Source: Termitomyces sp. T153 | Taxonomy: Eukaryota; Basidiomycota; Agaricomycetes; Agaricales; Lyophyllaceae | Reading direction: 5' to 3' | NCBI GenBank assembly: GCA_018296165.2 | Contig: JACKQL020000024.1 | Coordinates: 620,001-684,000 of the forward strand | DNA length: 64,000 bases | Shown: positions 11,293 to 22,872 of the stretch, piece by piece | Numbering within the stretch: position 1 is the first letter of the stretch | How the letters are laid out: each line of letters starts with the position of its first letter | The notes under the pieces: model-generated | Databases searched by the model: none | Seen by the model: only the letters and a program-made list of their open reading frames with translations | What the model was told of the DNA's origin: nothing | Program-made: the position numbers and the translations under genes

Positions 11293-12628
11293 ATGGTTGG
11301 GCAACAGCCACATAGCGTAACGCAAGCCCCTAGTTTTTTCGCTACCACAGCCTTGGTTTGTTCGCTTCGATATCTCTCGTTCTGGTATTGACAAGAAAAA
11401 ATGAAATACTTCTAGGATCATGCAGCTGCGGGGCTCGGCGCAGGAGTCGTCACGACGCTTTGCATGAACCCACTTGATCTCTTAAAGATCAAATTCCAGG
11501 TGACCACGTCGAACCCAAAAGGCACGCTCGGAAAACACATATGGTATTCCCTCTGCGATATCCAGCAGAGACAAGGATGGACAGGACTTTACCGTGGTCT
11601 TGGACCCAATCTTGCTGGGAATGCATCGTCCTGGGGATTGTACTTCCTATTGTATGTTATTGCATATGTTCCGGAATTCTGATGTCAACCGACGGACCGT
11701 AGCTACAACATGCTCAAGAAACGGGCGTCCGATGGAGACTTGTCGAAACCACTATCTGCGGGCGCGTACCTTCTATGTTCCGCTCAAGCGAGTTCGCGAT
11801 TCTCTTCTTGACGGTCCTGACAATTGCTAACCTTGCCTATGCCCTGATAGGTGCGGTAACTGCTATATTGACTAATCCATTTTGGCTTGTACGAGTGAGA
11901 ATGTTCACATCTCGTGCTGATTCTCCATCAGCATACCGGGGCTTGTGGGGTGTGTCTGTCATGTCTTTTCTGTTTCATTAAGGTCGTCTGATCATGGACG
12001 TTCCCGTCAGATGGCCTTTCGACGATTGTACGTACAGAAGGAGTTCTTGGCTTGTTCCGTGGAACAAGTCTTGGTTTGGTCGGTGTCAGTAATGGCGCAA
12101 TACAATTCGTCGTCTATGAAAAGATGAAGAAGTGGGGCTTCGACCAGAAGAAGCGGCAATACCAAAAGGCTGGTAAGGAATGGAATGTGGACGCCGATAA
12201 ACTGGTGTGTCCTGTTTCATCTTATACCTCTATATTTGGACTCATCCTTCACAGTCCAACACAGCGTATACCTTCATGTCGATTTCAAGCAAACTCGCAG
12301 CTCTAACACTAACATACCCTTACCAAGTTGTCAGATCACGGATACAGGTGCGTGCACCTGTCAATCTCTCCGACTCTGGATGTATACTTACTTCTCCTTT
12401 TTTCGACAGGATAATGCAGCTGCAGCTTTATTCCCGACTATCCCAGAAACAATCAAGCGGACATGGTCACAAGAAGGTACGCGTGGTTTCTACCGTGGGC
12501 TCGGGACCAATCTCGTGCGCGTACTCCCGGGGACGTGCGTTACGTTTGTGGTGTATGAAAATCTAGCGTGGCTTCTAAGGTCGAGCGCCGCGAAGCGGGA
12601 ACAACGACGACAGGCGAGCCTTGAATAG
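11293..12628 (+). CDS. Mitochondrial carrier, FAD/folate transporter type (Flx1/SLC25A32-like)
   Basis: Seven predicted exons (11293-11316, 11416-11651, 11703-11791, 11851-11949, 12011-12204, 12255-12347, 12410-12628) give 317 aa with every phase consistent. Three mitochondrial-carrier repeats are visible. Each has a Px[D/x]xx[K/R] signature: NPLDLLKIKFQ, NPFWLVRVRMF and YPYQVVRSRIQ. Each is followed by a GLYRGL, GLFRGT or GFYRGLG motif. A tryptophan in the second signature (NPFW) is typical of the carrier subgroup that moves FAD, folate, NAD and pyrimidine nucleotides across the inner membrane. Flx1/SLC25A32 is the best guess, but substrate assignment is inferred from motif style only. The start is a short eight-codon exon (MVGQQPHS) spliced in phase to DHAAAGLGAGVV. 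Length is normal. Confidence 0.85.
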
Positions 12629-14183
12629 ACAAGCCGATGCATCCAATTGGTATTAGAGCAACAAGTACAATATTATCTTGCCTATTTACAATTATCCTAC
12701 GGAACTGTATATATACTATTACCCCCTGCTTTCTCGAAAGCAACACCCAGAGTAGCGTTACTTCAAGGTACCTCTGTAGCCTAATTGTGCATACAACCTC
12801 TAATTTTCGACCTGTTATTGATGCACAATATTTTTCGAATATTTCGATTTTCTAATCACTGGTGACACAGCCATCAGCTAATCGAGCTTAATCGAGCTTA
12901 ATCGAGCTTCCAATACTTAATAGTGATTCTGAAGCCGTCTTTGGAGAGCTCAGAGATCGGTGATTATGACTCAAGTGGTGTTATAAACATGATACATCAA
13001 AAAATATGCTTGCAAAGCATCGAAAAACCTAACACAAAACCTGACATGAAGAGGGATTCGAACAAGGAACTGGCGAGACAATTTCAGAGCTTGTACTAGC
13101 CAGTACTAGATGTGCCAGTGGAATTGTTTATCTCCTAACGAATCAAAAAAGGAAATCGTACGTCTTTAGCAGTAGTAGTAGTGGATACTTCGTTATCACT
13201 CATTATCATGGACGCGATTTTTTTTAACAAATACAGATCGTAACATAAGCGACCTGACACTACGCTTTGGAGAGTCAACGTGTCCTTATGGCACAATAGT
13301 AGTTGAGCTTACAACGGCTCGTACAATGCGGGTTCTCGCCAGGAAAGGCATGATTCAACACGCAATAACATGGAAAAGCTGCTTATGCAGTGAGATATGC
13401 CGTAGTCTTGATCGTACTAGCTTGGAATTCTAAGTACTAAGGGTAACTCAACAAACAAACAAATGTTTCCAGTACCCTGAACTGTAACTGAATTGTAACC
13501 CTAAAGCCAGTCATGTTGCCTACTCTGGCGTTATGTCTTATATCAGGTCTATCGTGGCGTGTCCTATTGAGGCGACCATAGCTACTTGGTGTAGTGTAGG
13601 TAGATATCACAATAGTAAATAGTAGATTAGCCTACTGGCAAATTACTGAAATCCGACGCGCCGCGATCACGTGACTAGACCCTGTCTCGAAGTTCGGACT
13701 CCGCGACTTTTCTCCTCCGTCGACTCCCAGCAAAGCCTAAGATCCTTCCCAGATTGTGGCGCATATCTTAGGACATACGTTTCCGTCCCTCCCTTTTTCC
13801 TGCGTAGGTCTTCCGCTGTTGTAACTATCACACATTACAGGCCTCAAGCCTTTGTTTGGGAAATGTGGATTCTGATCGATCGAGTTATGCCACAAGCTGT
13901 AAGTGGTGTGCCAATAGTCGCAAAGTACACTTGTGTTCATGATGCATATATCCCTGTTGGATCTACTTTGGCAGCTCAGTCATTACAGAATGTGTCCAAA
14001 TCTTGAGGACTGCGCTCGCTGAATCTCGGAACTCTGACAAAAGCACCATGATCGAAGTATACATGTTCGCCACCTCTTGTTTGTCCGTGATATTCCACGG
14101 TGGAGGACAAAACCACGCTCAACTGTGTTCAGTCTTTCTCCTCCCTTATTCCCTTCATCCGTCTTATACATCCCTTGACGGGG
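12629..14183. other. Intergenic region upstream of the cyclin gene
   Basis: About 1.5 kb with no supported gene. It holds a small tandem repeat (12881-12909) and a CACGTG site at about 13671. The frame 13671-14006 is open but has no recognisable features and overlaps the probable cyclin promoter. Confidence 0.45.
12881..12909. repeat. Short tandem repeat, 10-bp unit x 3
   Basis: ATCGAGCTTA is repeated head to tail three times; the last copy lacks its final base. Its function is unknown. Confidence 0.9.
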
Positions 14184-14192
14184 TATATAAAA
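14184..14192 (+). promoter_or_regulatory. TATA box of the cyclin gene
   Basis: TATATAAAA lies 37 nt before the ATG at 14229, a strong TATA match placed just upstream of a short pyrimidine-rich leader (CTATACCATTCTTCTCG). The leader would be very short. Confidence 0.6.
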
Positions 14193-14228
14193 ACACACAA
14201 CTATACCATTCTTCTCGCTTTGTATACC

Positions 14229-15846
14229 ATGCCTGCTCGTCTTCGCAGCCTTAATAACGCAGCGTCGCTCATCCCCGACAGCTTGCACAACCCTCAGCTC
14301 CTGCACCTCGTGGAAAACGGCGTAACGATGGAAATGATAGACTACGTTGCTCGCTTTGCGGCAAAAGTCATCCGCGTACAAGGAGAGCTGCCAGAACCGC
14401 AGACGCTACCAACGCCACCACCTACTCCGCAGAAGGTGACGTTTGCAGACCAACAAGACCCGTCGCCGCCAAAGATGATCTCGTTAGAGCAGTTCATATA
14501 TCATCTTGTGAAGGTGTCAAACGTGCAAGTGTCTACTCTCCTCACGACTCTGGTGTATCTCGAGCGGCTGCGTTCAAAGCTGCCCGATATGGCGACAGGT
14601 CCGTCCACCTTCTCATGATTATTTTATACGTTTTCTCATTTTTGCAGGGATGCCGTGCACCCGACATCGCGTTTTCTTGGCAACCCTCATCGTCACCGCC
14701 AAGTACCTCAACGATTCATCACCGAAGAATTGTCATTGGGCGAACTACGCTGGCATGTTCGATTGCCCCGAGATCAACCTTATGGAGAAACAGCTCTTGT
14801 ATCTCCTCGACTATGATCTTCGTTTCAATGAGGCCGATGTGTGCCATCTCTTCGCGCCGTTCATGACCCCCGCGGCTCGTCGTACCCAGACCGCTAATAT
14901 CAGGACTTCGGCGGTCAGCAGAGTTGTCAAGGGCGGGCGGGCAAGAGCCGCTCAGGTTCAGCAGGTTCCTGTACCTCCACCCTCGCTCGAGATCCCTCAA
15001 CTTTCCCTCCCTCCCATCCCTGCCCCTGCTGCCGTCCGTAGTTCCTCCTCAACATCGTCTTTGTCCATTCGGCGTGTTGATAGTCGCTTGTCTGCGATGC
15101 GCCTGTCGAACGGACCCACAGCGGTGCCGCCGCCCATGTACAGTGCCGTCAGTGTCGACTCTCTCTCATCTTCGTCATCCTCAGAGATGGGCTCACTAGT
15201 CGACGACTCCGGATCCTCCTCGTCCTCATCGTCAGGATGGATGAGCTCAGACAGCGAAGCATCCGAAGACGAACGCGGCCCGCCTGCACATGTGTACCAA
15301 TCGCAGCTCAAGCTCGACGTGGACTTTTCAAAGGTTGAGCCTCTTGACGCCACCAGTGTCCCTCCCAAACGTCCGTTCCCAGCACGCGCTGTGCCGTCGT
15401 ACACTGTCCGCTCACAGCACTTACGCGACACGCGCACACGCAAGCCGTCCGACACATCCTCTGTGCACACCGTCACCGCCGTCTCCCCACCCATACCGCC
15501 GCCCAGCAATCCTCGCACTGCCCGCTTGCAGCGCGATGCCTACTTTAAACGTTCATCGTCGATATCCTTCCCGTCCTCGATGCCTCACGGGAACGGCGGC
15601 CAAGGAAATCGCATTCCGTCTAGCTCAACGATGCCGAGTATTCCGAGAACGGGACTTTCCGGTGGGTTCTTGAGCCGCATGTGGGGCGCTGCGACGACGA
15701 GGATACATGATAAGGAGCGTGGAGTGGTGGAGGACCCTGTCGACCCCATTGGTGATGGGACAGGTATTCATCAGGGTCATCGAGAAGGCGCATTCAGGAG
15801 GCTGGTTCAAGCTTCGAGGACCAGGCCACCGACGATTGACGTTTAG
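14229..15846 (+). CDS. Pcl/Pho80-type cyclin (G1 Pcl1/2-like)
   Basis: Two exons (14229-14598 and 14648-15846) encode 522 aa. The cyclin box spans roughly residues 95-205: [61 protein letters not shown], and [16 protein letters not shown]. These match yeast Pcl1/Pcl2, which activate the cyclin-dependent kinase Pho85 in polarity, cell-cycle and phosphate responses. The region after the box, about 300 residues, is rich in Ser, Pro and Arg with poly-Ser runs, probably disordered and phosphorylated. The only intron interrupts the cyclin box. The start ATG is the first after the TATA box and gives [18 protein letters not shown], a usual opening for basidiomycete members. Its partner kinase is not in the window. 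A phosphate transporter lies at 36-38 kb, too far away to imply linkage. Confidence 0.88.
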
Positions 15847-16363
15847 GTGAAAAAATTACCATTACACACTCATTTCTATCGTCCCTCCCTTGAATCTCCT
15901 CTGCTTCTTTTACTTTCTGCATGGACAACGATCCTACTTTTGCTAGCCATCTATTTTCCTTTCTTTTGGGACAACACTCCATCGAGAAGACACACTATCA
16001 TTATCACTATCCAACTATGCTCTGTTGTAACGCTACACTTCACAAGCACATTACTATACCTATACTGCGATTGCACCGATGGACGCTATCTTACATTACT
16101 ATTTATACCTACTACCCACTGTCCTTAACTTCCCACGTATCGTACCTTTGCACGAAATAATAGAATTTAATTTGTATGACTATTCGAGATTCAAGAGACA
16201 AAGCCATGCAATACTACATAGTACAGGTCGGGTTCTATACAATAACCAATAAGCTTGATACAATAGCGGATTTGGTTTTCGAAAAGTTTGATTTCCAGAT
16301 TTCCACTGATAAACATGTAAAGCGAAGAAGAGACAGAACAGCATGTAATAAGGTAGTGATTAT
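15847..16363. other. Convergent 3' region
   Basis: Lies between the cyclin stop and the 3' end of a minus-strand gene, so it holds both 3' UTRs. It is AT-rich and shows no gene. Confidence 0.5.
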
Positions 16364-17928
16364 TCAGGCCAGAAGAATGTAGTCATCAATGCATATTTCT
16401 TCGTTAGGTGAGTCGTTGCATTCACGAGACCTGACTGGTTGCTTAGGACTGGGTAATGGACAAAGTTCACGGAGACAAGCAACGGAGAGCGAGCGCTTGA
16501 GGTACCATCCGAGGTTATGTTTCTTCCGCGGGGAATATGGATCCTTAGAAGCATGTACACAATTCATTCATCTCACAGGATTGATTGAGAGTGCTTACAG
16601 GTCTATGTTGAGCCAGTACGTTAAGACGCTCTTTGACTTCCTTAGCCACGACACCGTATACCTCCTAGGGCACCCGTCACCAACGTGTATGCGGCTAGAG
16701 TAGACGACAAACCTTCTGCCAATACAAGAGATCCCTGGTGTGCATCTCATCCACATAAAGACATGCAAGGTCCTTGGAGCATGCTTTAAACTCCAAGCCC
16801 CGTCTATGTTTCTTGCGTTCATCTTGTCGATCGAGGTAACGGTGCCAGTTCTTCCATTTGTAGTAGTCCTCGTCCTCTAAGAAGGGGTGGATGGTGCCCC
16901 GGTGGATGGCCGCCCATGATTCGCGACTCTGTGACGGTGGGAATATGGCCACGATTCACAATGAAACGAGACTATATGCTTACTTTTGAGTGCTCTCCAG
17001 CTGATGTGGTGTCGGACGGAAGGCGTTCTCTGCAACTGAGTTCGAGAGTGTACTCTAAGCCGTACCATTCATCTCGATCATCATATACTACAACGGGAGG
17101 TGAGGGTTCTGATTTCTCAGAGCAATAGTTCTCTGTGTTATCATTCAATGCATCAGAACTCTTTATAGCAAATGTAAGCCACGACGAAAAGAAAGAAGGA
17201 GCCTGGCGCACACGATCTGGTTTCTTCCCTTCTTTTATGTCACTAGAGTACAAACTAGACCGACTCCATTCTATAGCACTCTCTTCATCATCGTACTGGT
17301 ACTTGAGGTTGTCGTCATAGTCGCCAGGCACAACTGGAGAAGGAAGACTGATATCTTCAAAGGAGTCGGGCGTCAAAGGAGGTGTTCCTGATGTTTCGTC
17401 CCATTCATAGACAGATGGAGCATACAAAGGATCCCGTCGCGTGTGAGACGTACTGTTCCAATCGCTGCTTGAGGATGAAGAGTTTGTTATAGGGATTTGA
17501 TCCGGGTGTGTAAATCGCAAACGAGCTAAGTTATTGAACAGATACTTAGTCCCAGACAGACGTTTGGTATTGGTCTTCAGTAAATAATTGGAGCGAGTCT
17601 GTGTCGGGGTGGAGCTTCCTACTGTGTGATGTGTGCTATAACAAGAGCCTTGACGTGATTCCGAGCCTTCGTATGCGCGACCAGATTCCAGATCATTTCC
17701 ATAGTTCCAAGTATCGTAACTGTAGTTGGTTTTCGCGCCTTCCTGAGTAACATAAGAGGTTATAGCTGACAGAGGACCAGAAAAAGCAGATCCAATTGAA
17801 GAAATATTGAAGTTCCGAATGCGTGAGAGGATATTCTGTGATTGCTGTCTGCCTAGCAGAGACCTTGAAGAATTCCTCTCTACATCGGACTGGAAGCCCT
17901 TCTCGGGGTCGTTGACGTCGTAGCTCAT
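16364..17928 (-). CDS. Uncharacterised 468-aa protein with Ser-rich N-terminus and conserved-looking C-terminal half
   Basis: Four exons join in phase 0: 17928-16984, 16928-16713, 16664-16599 and 16543-16364. The first 300 residues are Ser/Tyr-rich and probably disordered (MSYDVNDPEKGFQSDVERNS, with a poly-Ser patch). The second half looks folded: SRESWAAIHRGTIHPFLEDE, DYYKWKNWHRYLDRQDERKK, EFKACSKDLACLYVDEMHTR, LLYWQKEVYGVVAKEVKERL. It ends with DPYSPRKKHNLGWYL and a Cys-containing tail. No signal peptide or membrane segment is seen. I do not recognise the family. The exon phases and the change from low-complexity to ordered sequence support a real gene. The WHRYLDRQDERKKHRRGLEF stretch is the best search query. 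Confidence 0.7.
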
Positions 17929-18005
17929 CGTTTATCGCGTCGTGGTGGTGGGGAACATCGATGTGTCACTTTAGGTCACTTTGTGTGACAAACGGCGCGG
18001 TCAAC
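17929..18005. other. Short spacer with start-proximal sequence of the 17928 gene
   Basis: Host sequence between the ATG of the minus-strand gene and the LINE insertion. The LINE therefore sits within about 80-100 bp upstream of that start codon, in its probable promoter or 5' UTR. Confidence 0.6.
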
Positions 18006-19861
18006 CCTTTCAGATTTCTTTTTTTTTTTTTTTGGAGTAGCGAATACAGTGGGAAAGAACTACGCCCTTGGCGTGTTCCTCTCACCCGCTGGCTGCTCAC
18101 CTGGGATCAAAACCAGGTTCCATACTGGGCAGCATCTATTTTGGCTCCGCGAGGAAATGCCTTTACGCACGTATGTGGGACTCAGCTCCTCTATCCTATA
18201 CCAGCTCTTGAATCCTGGCTACTACCCACTAAAACCCCGCATGATGTCACCATCTGTGACCCTTGCCATTTGCTCGTATCGATTACGCACGTGCCAATCC
18301 AAGTATCTAGCACTTGAGATATGGGGATTGATTTCTTCCCCAGTTTCCTATTCGTCAGTTTGAAGTCTTAGCTCCGCCCTTCTGCCAAGGGCTGCAGTCC
18401 ATCTATTTGCAACCTCTACCCTACAATGTGGTTCATCGCCATTTCTTATTACTCTTTCACATCTTATGGCCCATACGAAGGAAGCTGCCTCCGTTACTAC
18501 TAGTCTATATAGACGCGTTAGTCCTTGAGATGGCCTCCCGTCCTCATCCTTAATTACTGATATGGGGCTTCCAAGAATGGAGCCCATGCACTGCTCTGGG
18601 AACATAACGTTCGTCCTATTTTTCCACATATTACGGATTGATTCCCATACTAACTCCTGACCTACACATTCACACTTAGTTAAAATGTGCTCCATAGAGT
18701 CGATTTCGCCATCATGCTTACACCTACTTTGCTCCCTAAGGATTGGGTCCATCGACTGTTTATCCCAGTACGTCCCCACTTTATACGCATCATGGGCACA
18801 CTTCCACAGGAATATCCTTAGAGGTTTTGAGAAATCTTTGCTACGCAGGCTTGACCATACTTGTTTTCTGCTCGGAGATCTGCTGTTTGCCTCCTTTACA
18901 CGTCTTATGATTTTCTCCATCACTTTTTCCGTTCGTGGCCTGTCATGTACACATCTTAATTTTATAATATTCCTGTATGCTATCGACTGTGTGATTTTTG
19001 AGAGTTTCGCTCCCGTGAGGTGTAATTCAGTGGGGATCGGAGGTAGGACCATCGGTCTTTCATTTCTTATTGCCCCCTTTGCTAGAGATGCTGCTTTCCT
19101 TTTGAGGACTGAAACTTGGGATCCATCCAAATCCATGAAGGATACCGGTGCCGCGTGCATCCTGAGCCTACCTACTACCGTCCTGAGGAGGCCTGAATTC
19201 GTAGAGTTTACAAAACCGGAATCCTCTTTCTCCTTTAATTCATCTGTTAAAGACGCTATAACATCCCCAGCTCTAGTATTGATTATTAGCGGTGTTCTGG
19301 TCCCTGCTTTTATTGATGTAAGTAGGATTGCCAGTAGGTCGCTTCCCCTTTTTGGATCATTTTCCTTTCCAACCCACATCTCACTAACGTTTAGGTCATC
19401 CCTACCTTCAAAGCATACTCCTGCTCCCATGATTTGCTCATCCGTCGCCATACTTAATTTCTTCGCCTTTCCCCCGGTATACGCGACCAGTGGCTGGGCG
19501 TCTTCAGTGGAGATTTGTGGGAGGAAGACTTGGTTATATGTAGGGCCAGTTGTGAATATTCTGAAAACATCTGCTAAGCTTCCTTCTGTCGCCAGCCTTG
19601 CGTTAAAGGGGACTTTCGGAGTTAGTTCACCATCGTAGCTTTCGTTACATCTGTTGTCTATCCTGTCGTCCAGCTGCTCCGCCCTTGGATCCCATTTACT
19701 TGGGAGGGTGTTCAGCATTTCTTCCGCTCTATTCACACACGAGTGAGGGTGGAGGCACCCTTTGGCGTCCTCCAGTGCCATGCATCCCGGGCACTCACAC
19801 TCATCACTGTCAGTGTGACCACATTCGAGAAGACTCTTCGTGAGTTCCTTTCAGATTTCTT
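18006..19861 (-). mobile_element. 5'-truncated LINE (non-LTR retrotransposon) with poly(A) tail and 15-bp target-site duplication
   Basis: The direct repeat CCTTTCAGATTTCTT occurs at 18006-18020 and again at 19847-19861. Directly inside the left copy is a T run (18020-18033) that is the poly(A) tail on the element strand. The element strand then holds a 3' UTR (about 18034-18347) and a single long ORF (18348 to about 19846) that begins in the middle of a protein. Repeat, tail and truncated 5' end together are the standard signature of target-primed reverse transcription. Inserted length is about 1.83 kb. Confidence 0.93.
18348..19781 (-). CDS. LINE ORF2 C-terminal part: RNase H-like domain without catalytic acids, plus zf-RVT
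   Basis: The frame is open from the LINE 5' junction near 19846 to a stop at 18348; ATG 19781 is only nominal. The reading before it gives ECGHTDSDECECPGC, so a zinc-type Cys cluster is cut by the start. Then come GCLHPHSC and an RNase H-like fold: VAYTGGKAKK, GAGVCFEGRDDLNVSEMWVG, SDLLAILLTSIKAG, LIINTRAGDVIASL. At the C-terminus, PLRIFLWKCAHDAYKVGTYW and CKHDGEIDSMEHILTKC form a zf-RVT module. At all four positions expected to carry RNase H catalytic acids, the motif is changed: TDG to TGG, AE to SD, TDS to TRA, AD to AS. The ORF is otherwise intact over 477 codons. No endonuclease or reverse transcriptase is present, so this copy is not autonomous. Confidence 0.8.
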   Translation of the reverse strand: MALEDAKGCLHPHSCVNRAEEMLNTLPSKWDPRAEQLDDRIDNRCNESYDGELTPKVPFNARLATEGSLADVFRIFTTGPTYNQVFLPQISTEDAQPLVAYTGGKAKKLSMATDEQIMGAGVCFEGRDDLNVSEMWVGKENDPKRGSDLLAILLTSIKAGTRTPLIINTRAGDVIASLTDELKEKEDSGFVNSTNSGLLRTVVGRLRMHAAPVSFMDLDGSQVSVLKRKAASLAKGAIRNERPMVLPPIPTELHLTGAKLSKITQSIAYRNIIKLRCVHDRPRTEKVMEKIIRRVKEANSRSPSRKQVWSSLRSKDFSKPLRIFLWKCAHDAYKVGTYWDKQSMDPILREQSRCKHDGEIDSMEHILTKCECVGQELVWESIRNMWKNRTNVMFPEQCMGSILGSPISVIKDEDGRPSQGLTRLYRLVVTEAASFVWAIRCERVIRNGDEPHCRVEVANRWTAALGRRAELRLQTDE

Positions 19862-22800
19862 CAAGCTAGGTCATGTTGCCTACCCGTTCAACATAGTCAA
19901 TCGTATCATCCTCAACCTATCAACAACTCATCATATCGCGTGGGCGAAGTCTAAGCACTAGGTGATCACAGATGATATCAATACTCGGAGTCGTCTTTCT
20001 ATTTCCAGACCTCTGAGCAGTGGAAGCTAGTGAGCTAGTAGCTCAGATTGGTATAGAGGAGCATACAGCCGGTGTGCAAGACCCTCGGCTCCTTGAGTCA
20101 TTTGGGTTGATTGAGGTTGATGCTGGCTCGCAACCCGCAGTCATGTCTGATCCGGCTATCCTGTTCACGCAGCCTAAGCTTACCTTTCTCTACTATCTCT
20201 GCAATGACGAATGATCAAATTCTTGTCGTTGGAGGATCACAGGACATAGTAGACTATAAGTCCAGCTGATGGGGTCTTTTCGGCCACAACGCATCTACGA
20301 GTACCCTCGAACGGACTTTGTTGCTCTGTCGCATGAATATGCTTCACTGTGTCAAAGCTTCAGTGAACGTTCTTTTCTGTGCTATGTCTTGACCATCCAT
20401 GATCAGCGTGACCACCATGTCTGATAACGGGCTGCCGGCGCGATGATCATTGGTTGCCCGCACTTCGCCTAATAATATTACCATTGGCAACTCTACATGT
20501 CTTTGTTCTCGTTATCCAGAACATTTACCACTTTTCGAGTGAGTGTTTTCTTCCTTATGGTCTATTCTGACAATGTCACAATACTACCAGATCATTGTTG
20601 TTTGACTCGATATCTTCACCCTCACTTGAAGTACCAGCGCCACGTGCGAGGTGCAAATGCCAGAGCCAGTTGGCAATTTCACGACTTGCGATTTACTCGT
20701 TTCGAAAGTGTCATGATCAGTAGCCGAATTTGATTTTTCAAGTCTTAACATCTTGGTCGAAATCTATATGAGATTCTATCGCCACATAGTCATATTGGCA
20801 TCACTTGTGTTCTATGCAAACTAGAGATCAAATGAATCAATGAATTCAACATCTTCTATCTTCCCCCGAAAAGTGGTTTGAGTCACATTGGAGATTGCTC
20901 ATGTTCATGGATGGGCGCCCCTGTCTTGGTCAGGTTTAGTTAGTATCCACTTGGAGCGACGGCCCTAATATGTCACAAACGACAGTGTCTTGATGGACAT
21001 CGAAGTCAATCCGACAGCCTGAGCTATCACACCTATCCTAACAATGGTTAAATTTAAGAGTGACGTCAGTCTTTACTATGCGCTCTGATGGCTTGTAATC
21101 TGATATCATAAGTTCATCGTAGAGTTTATTCCAGACGCCACAATTGTAACCTGATGATTTCCTCCTGTTGTTTGTATTCTAATTTCAGATATCGCTGCTG
21201 CATGTAGGTAATGTGGTCATTCACTGCTCGTAAGAGTTTTGTCCTTGTTAATTTATCATAGATGTCTCTTCTCCAGACACGGACTCTATACATAGATATT
21301 TCGAGTCATCTCTCCTTTTCAGGTTATATTGCGTTGTCCTTTCCGTGCCGACAAAGAATTTAGGGATGGAAACACCGCTTATGTTTGCTATATTTCCAGC
21401 ACAAGGAGTAGAGGGTAATCACTCAAGACATTACACCGATCTTCAGGACCAACTCGACTGTCGCAAGTCTGCCAAAGCCCCCAATCTTCATTGTGGCGTC
21501 CAATGTCTCGACACTCTTCTCATTGCCCATCCATAGAACTCAGCGATGCTCCTTGTTCAGACCAAGACTCTCATTGCTCGATCAAGTCACGTGCGCGCAC
21601 AATGAATACTCAGAACATCGACCCAGCGACGTGAGTGTTGTTACACACGAAGTTGGGATGATGATCACTTTTGTCACTGATTCCCTTGTCTCCGCAGCAG
21701 ATTTCCGGTTGTTCGGGCAATATCAAAAGCAGCACTCCCACTAAATTTCTGGGACGAGTACGTCCAATCAATTTCAGATCCGTGAAATATTCCGAACTTT
21801 ACTAAGTAGGATTACTCGAGCGCATCTTATGAATGATATCAACACATTTGATAGTTGCCGCCAAGGAAACCAGAAGCATTCCACAATGCTTCTTCTGCCT
21901 CAGTACCTGTTTGGCTGTCCTGATTATACTGCACAAGGCAGTATTTGCGTTGGGGACCAAGGTCCTTCTGGCAAGCGTACTCCAAAGGGCCCTAGAGCTA
22001 CTAGGTAGTCGAATCTTAATTCATATTGCTCTATCGTCGTTTAGTTGTTCGAGTTTATTAAATTTGACACAATAAATTAAGTTTCCTGGGCTAAATCTTG
22101 ATATACGAGTCAGGGGAGACTAGCAAATGGTTGGAGTTTGATCAGAAATGACCTATTCGATGGGCGCAACTTTGAATTCTCGCTCTTTCCAACTCCAATT
22201 TTGAGAATTTCTCGCAACTGGAATGGTTCTCGTCGGCGATCACTAACCTGTGCACAACTCGGCTAGCAGTAATCTTGGTGGAAATACCGTAGTTGTACCC
22301 ATAGTAAGAGGGAAACCATCTCATTTTATGGGATTTTGATGGACATAGAGTCTCGTGTAGAAAAGTGTAGATACGTTTTAAGACAAAAGGAAAAAAGGAC
22401 GGTTTTCAGACGGAATCATAGAAGGACATTGTAGGAATTTCATACCTGTCCTCCTTACGCCCCTCGACCCTATCACCAATGGCCTCATTCTTTTGTATAT
22501 ATACTCGAGTTCTTCCTACGCGTACAACACCCGTGATGTAGACGCCGACTCAGCAGGGGTTCTATCTCCGTTCCGGCTTGATGGAAAGAAGATTTGACAA
22601 ACGTTGACACACATAGGCAACTCTGTGTGGTATGTGTAAGCATTTGATGCGAAAGAGACTAAGATGGATGAGACAAGTCCCCATCGTGGCCTGGACGGAT
22701 TGTACATCAGTTTGTTTATCTCAATGTAAGAATCACACTATTAGAAAGGGGATCGCGGTACGCGTCGTGGACACGTGCGGGACACGTGAACGGACTGGTG

Positions 22801-22872
22801 TCAAGAGGTGAGGAGAATACAATCAGGAAGAGCTATGCGAGCGAAAGTATAAGTCGGGAGCGGAATTCGGGA
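19862..22872. other. Three-kilobase stretch with no supported gene
   Basis: Frames such as 20020-20214, 20497-20733 and 22516-22707 (minus) are short and unrecognised. Around 20280 a frame reads RIYEYPRTDFVALSHEYASL without an intact neighbourhood, suggesting pseudogene debris. Two GGACACGTG sites lie at 22769-22777 and 22780-22788. No LTR, RT or tRNA signal was found. Confidence 0.4.

Noticed and set aside
13042..13117. A 76-nt minus-strand segment with a tRNA B-box-like TTCGAATCC and a partly pairing acceptor end
   Set aside because: The T stem, anticodon stem and part of the acceptor stem do not pair, so it is at best a tRNA-like relic; a covariance search would be needed.
13671..14006. 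111-codon frame upstream of the cyclin gene
   Set aside because: No recognisable sequence features, overlaps the probable promoter, and has no intron or start support.
15000..15518. Long minus-strand frame inside the cyclin exon
   Set aside because: A shadow of the Ser/Pro-rich coding sequence on the other strand.
18685..19638. 317-codon plus-strand frame opposite the LINE ORF
   Set aside because: Antisense shadow; the minus frame carries the RNase H-like and zf-RVT motifs and ends at the poly(A) side.
20471..20479. TAATATTAC, the nonanucleotide of circular Rep-encoding DNA virus origins
   Set aside because: No stem-loop or Rep gene beside it; a 9-mer is expected by chance about this often in 64 kb.
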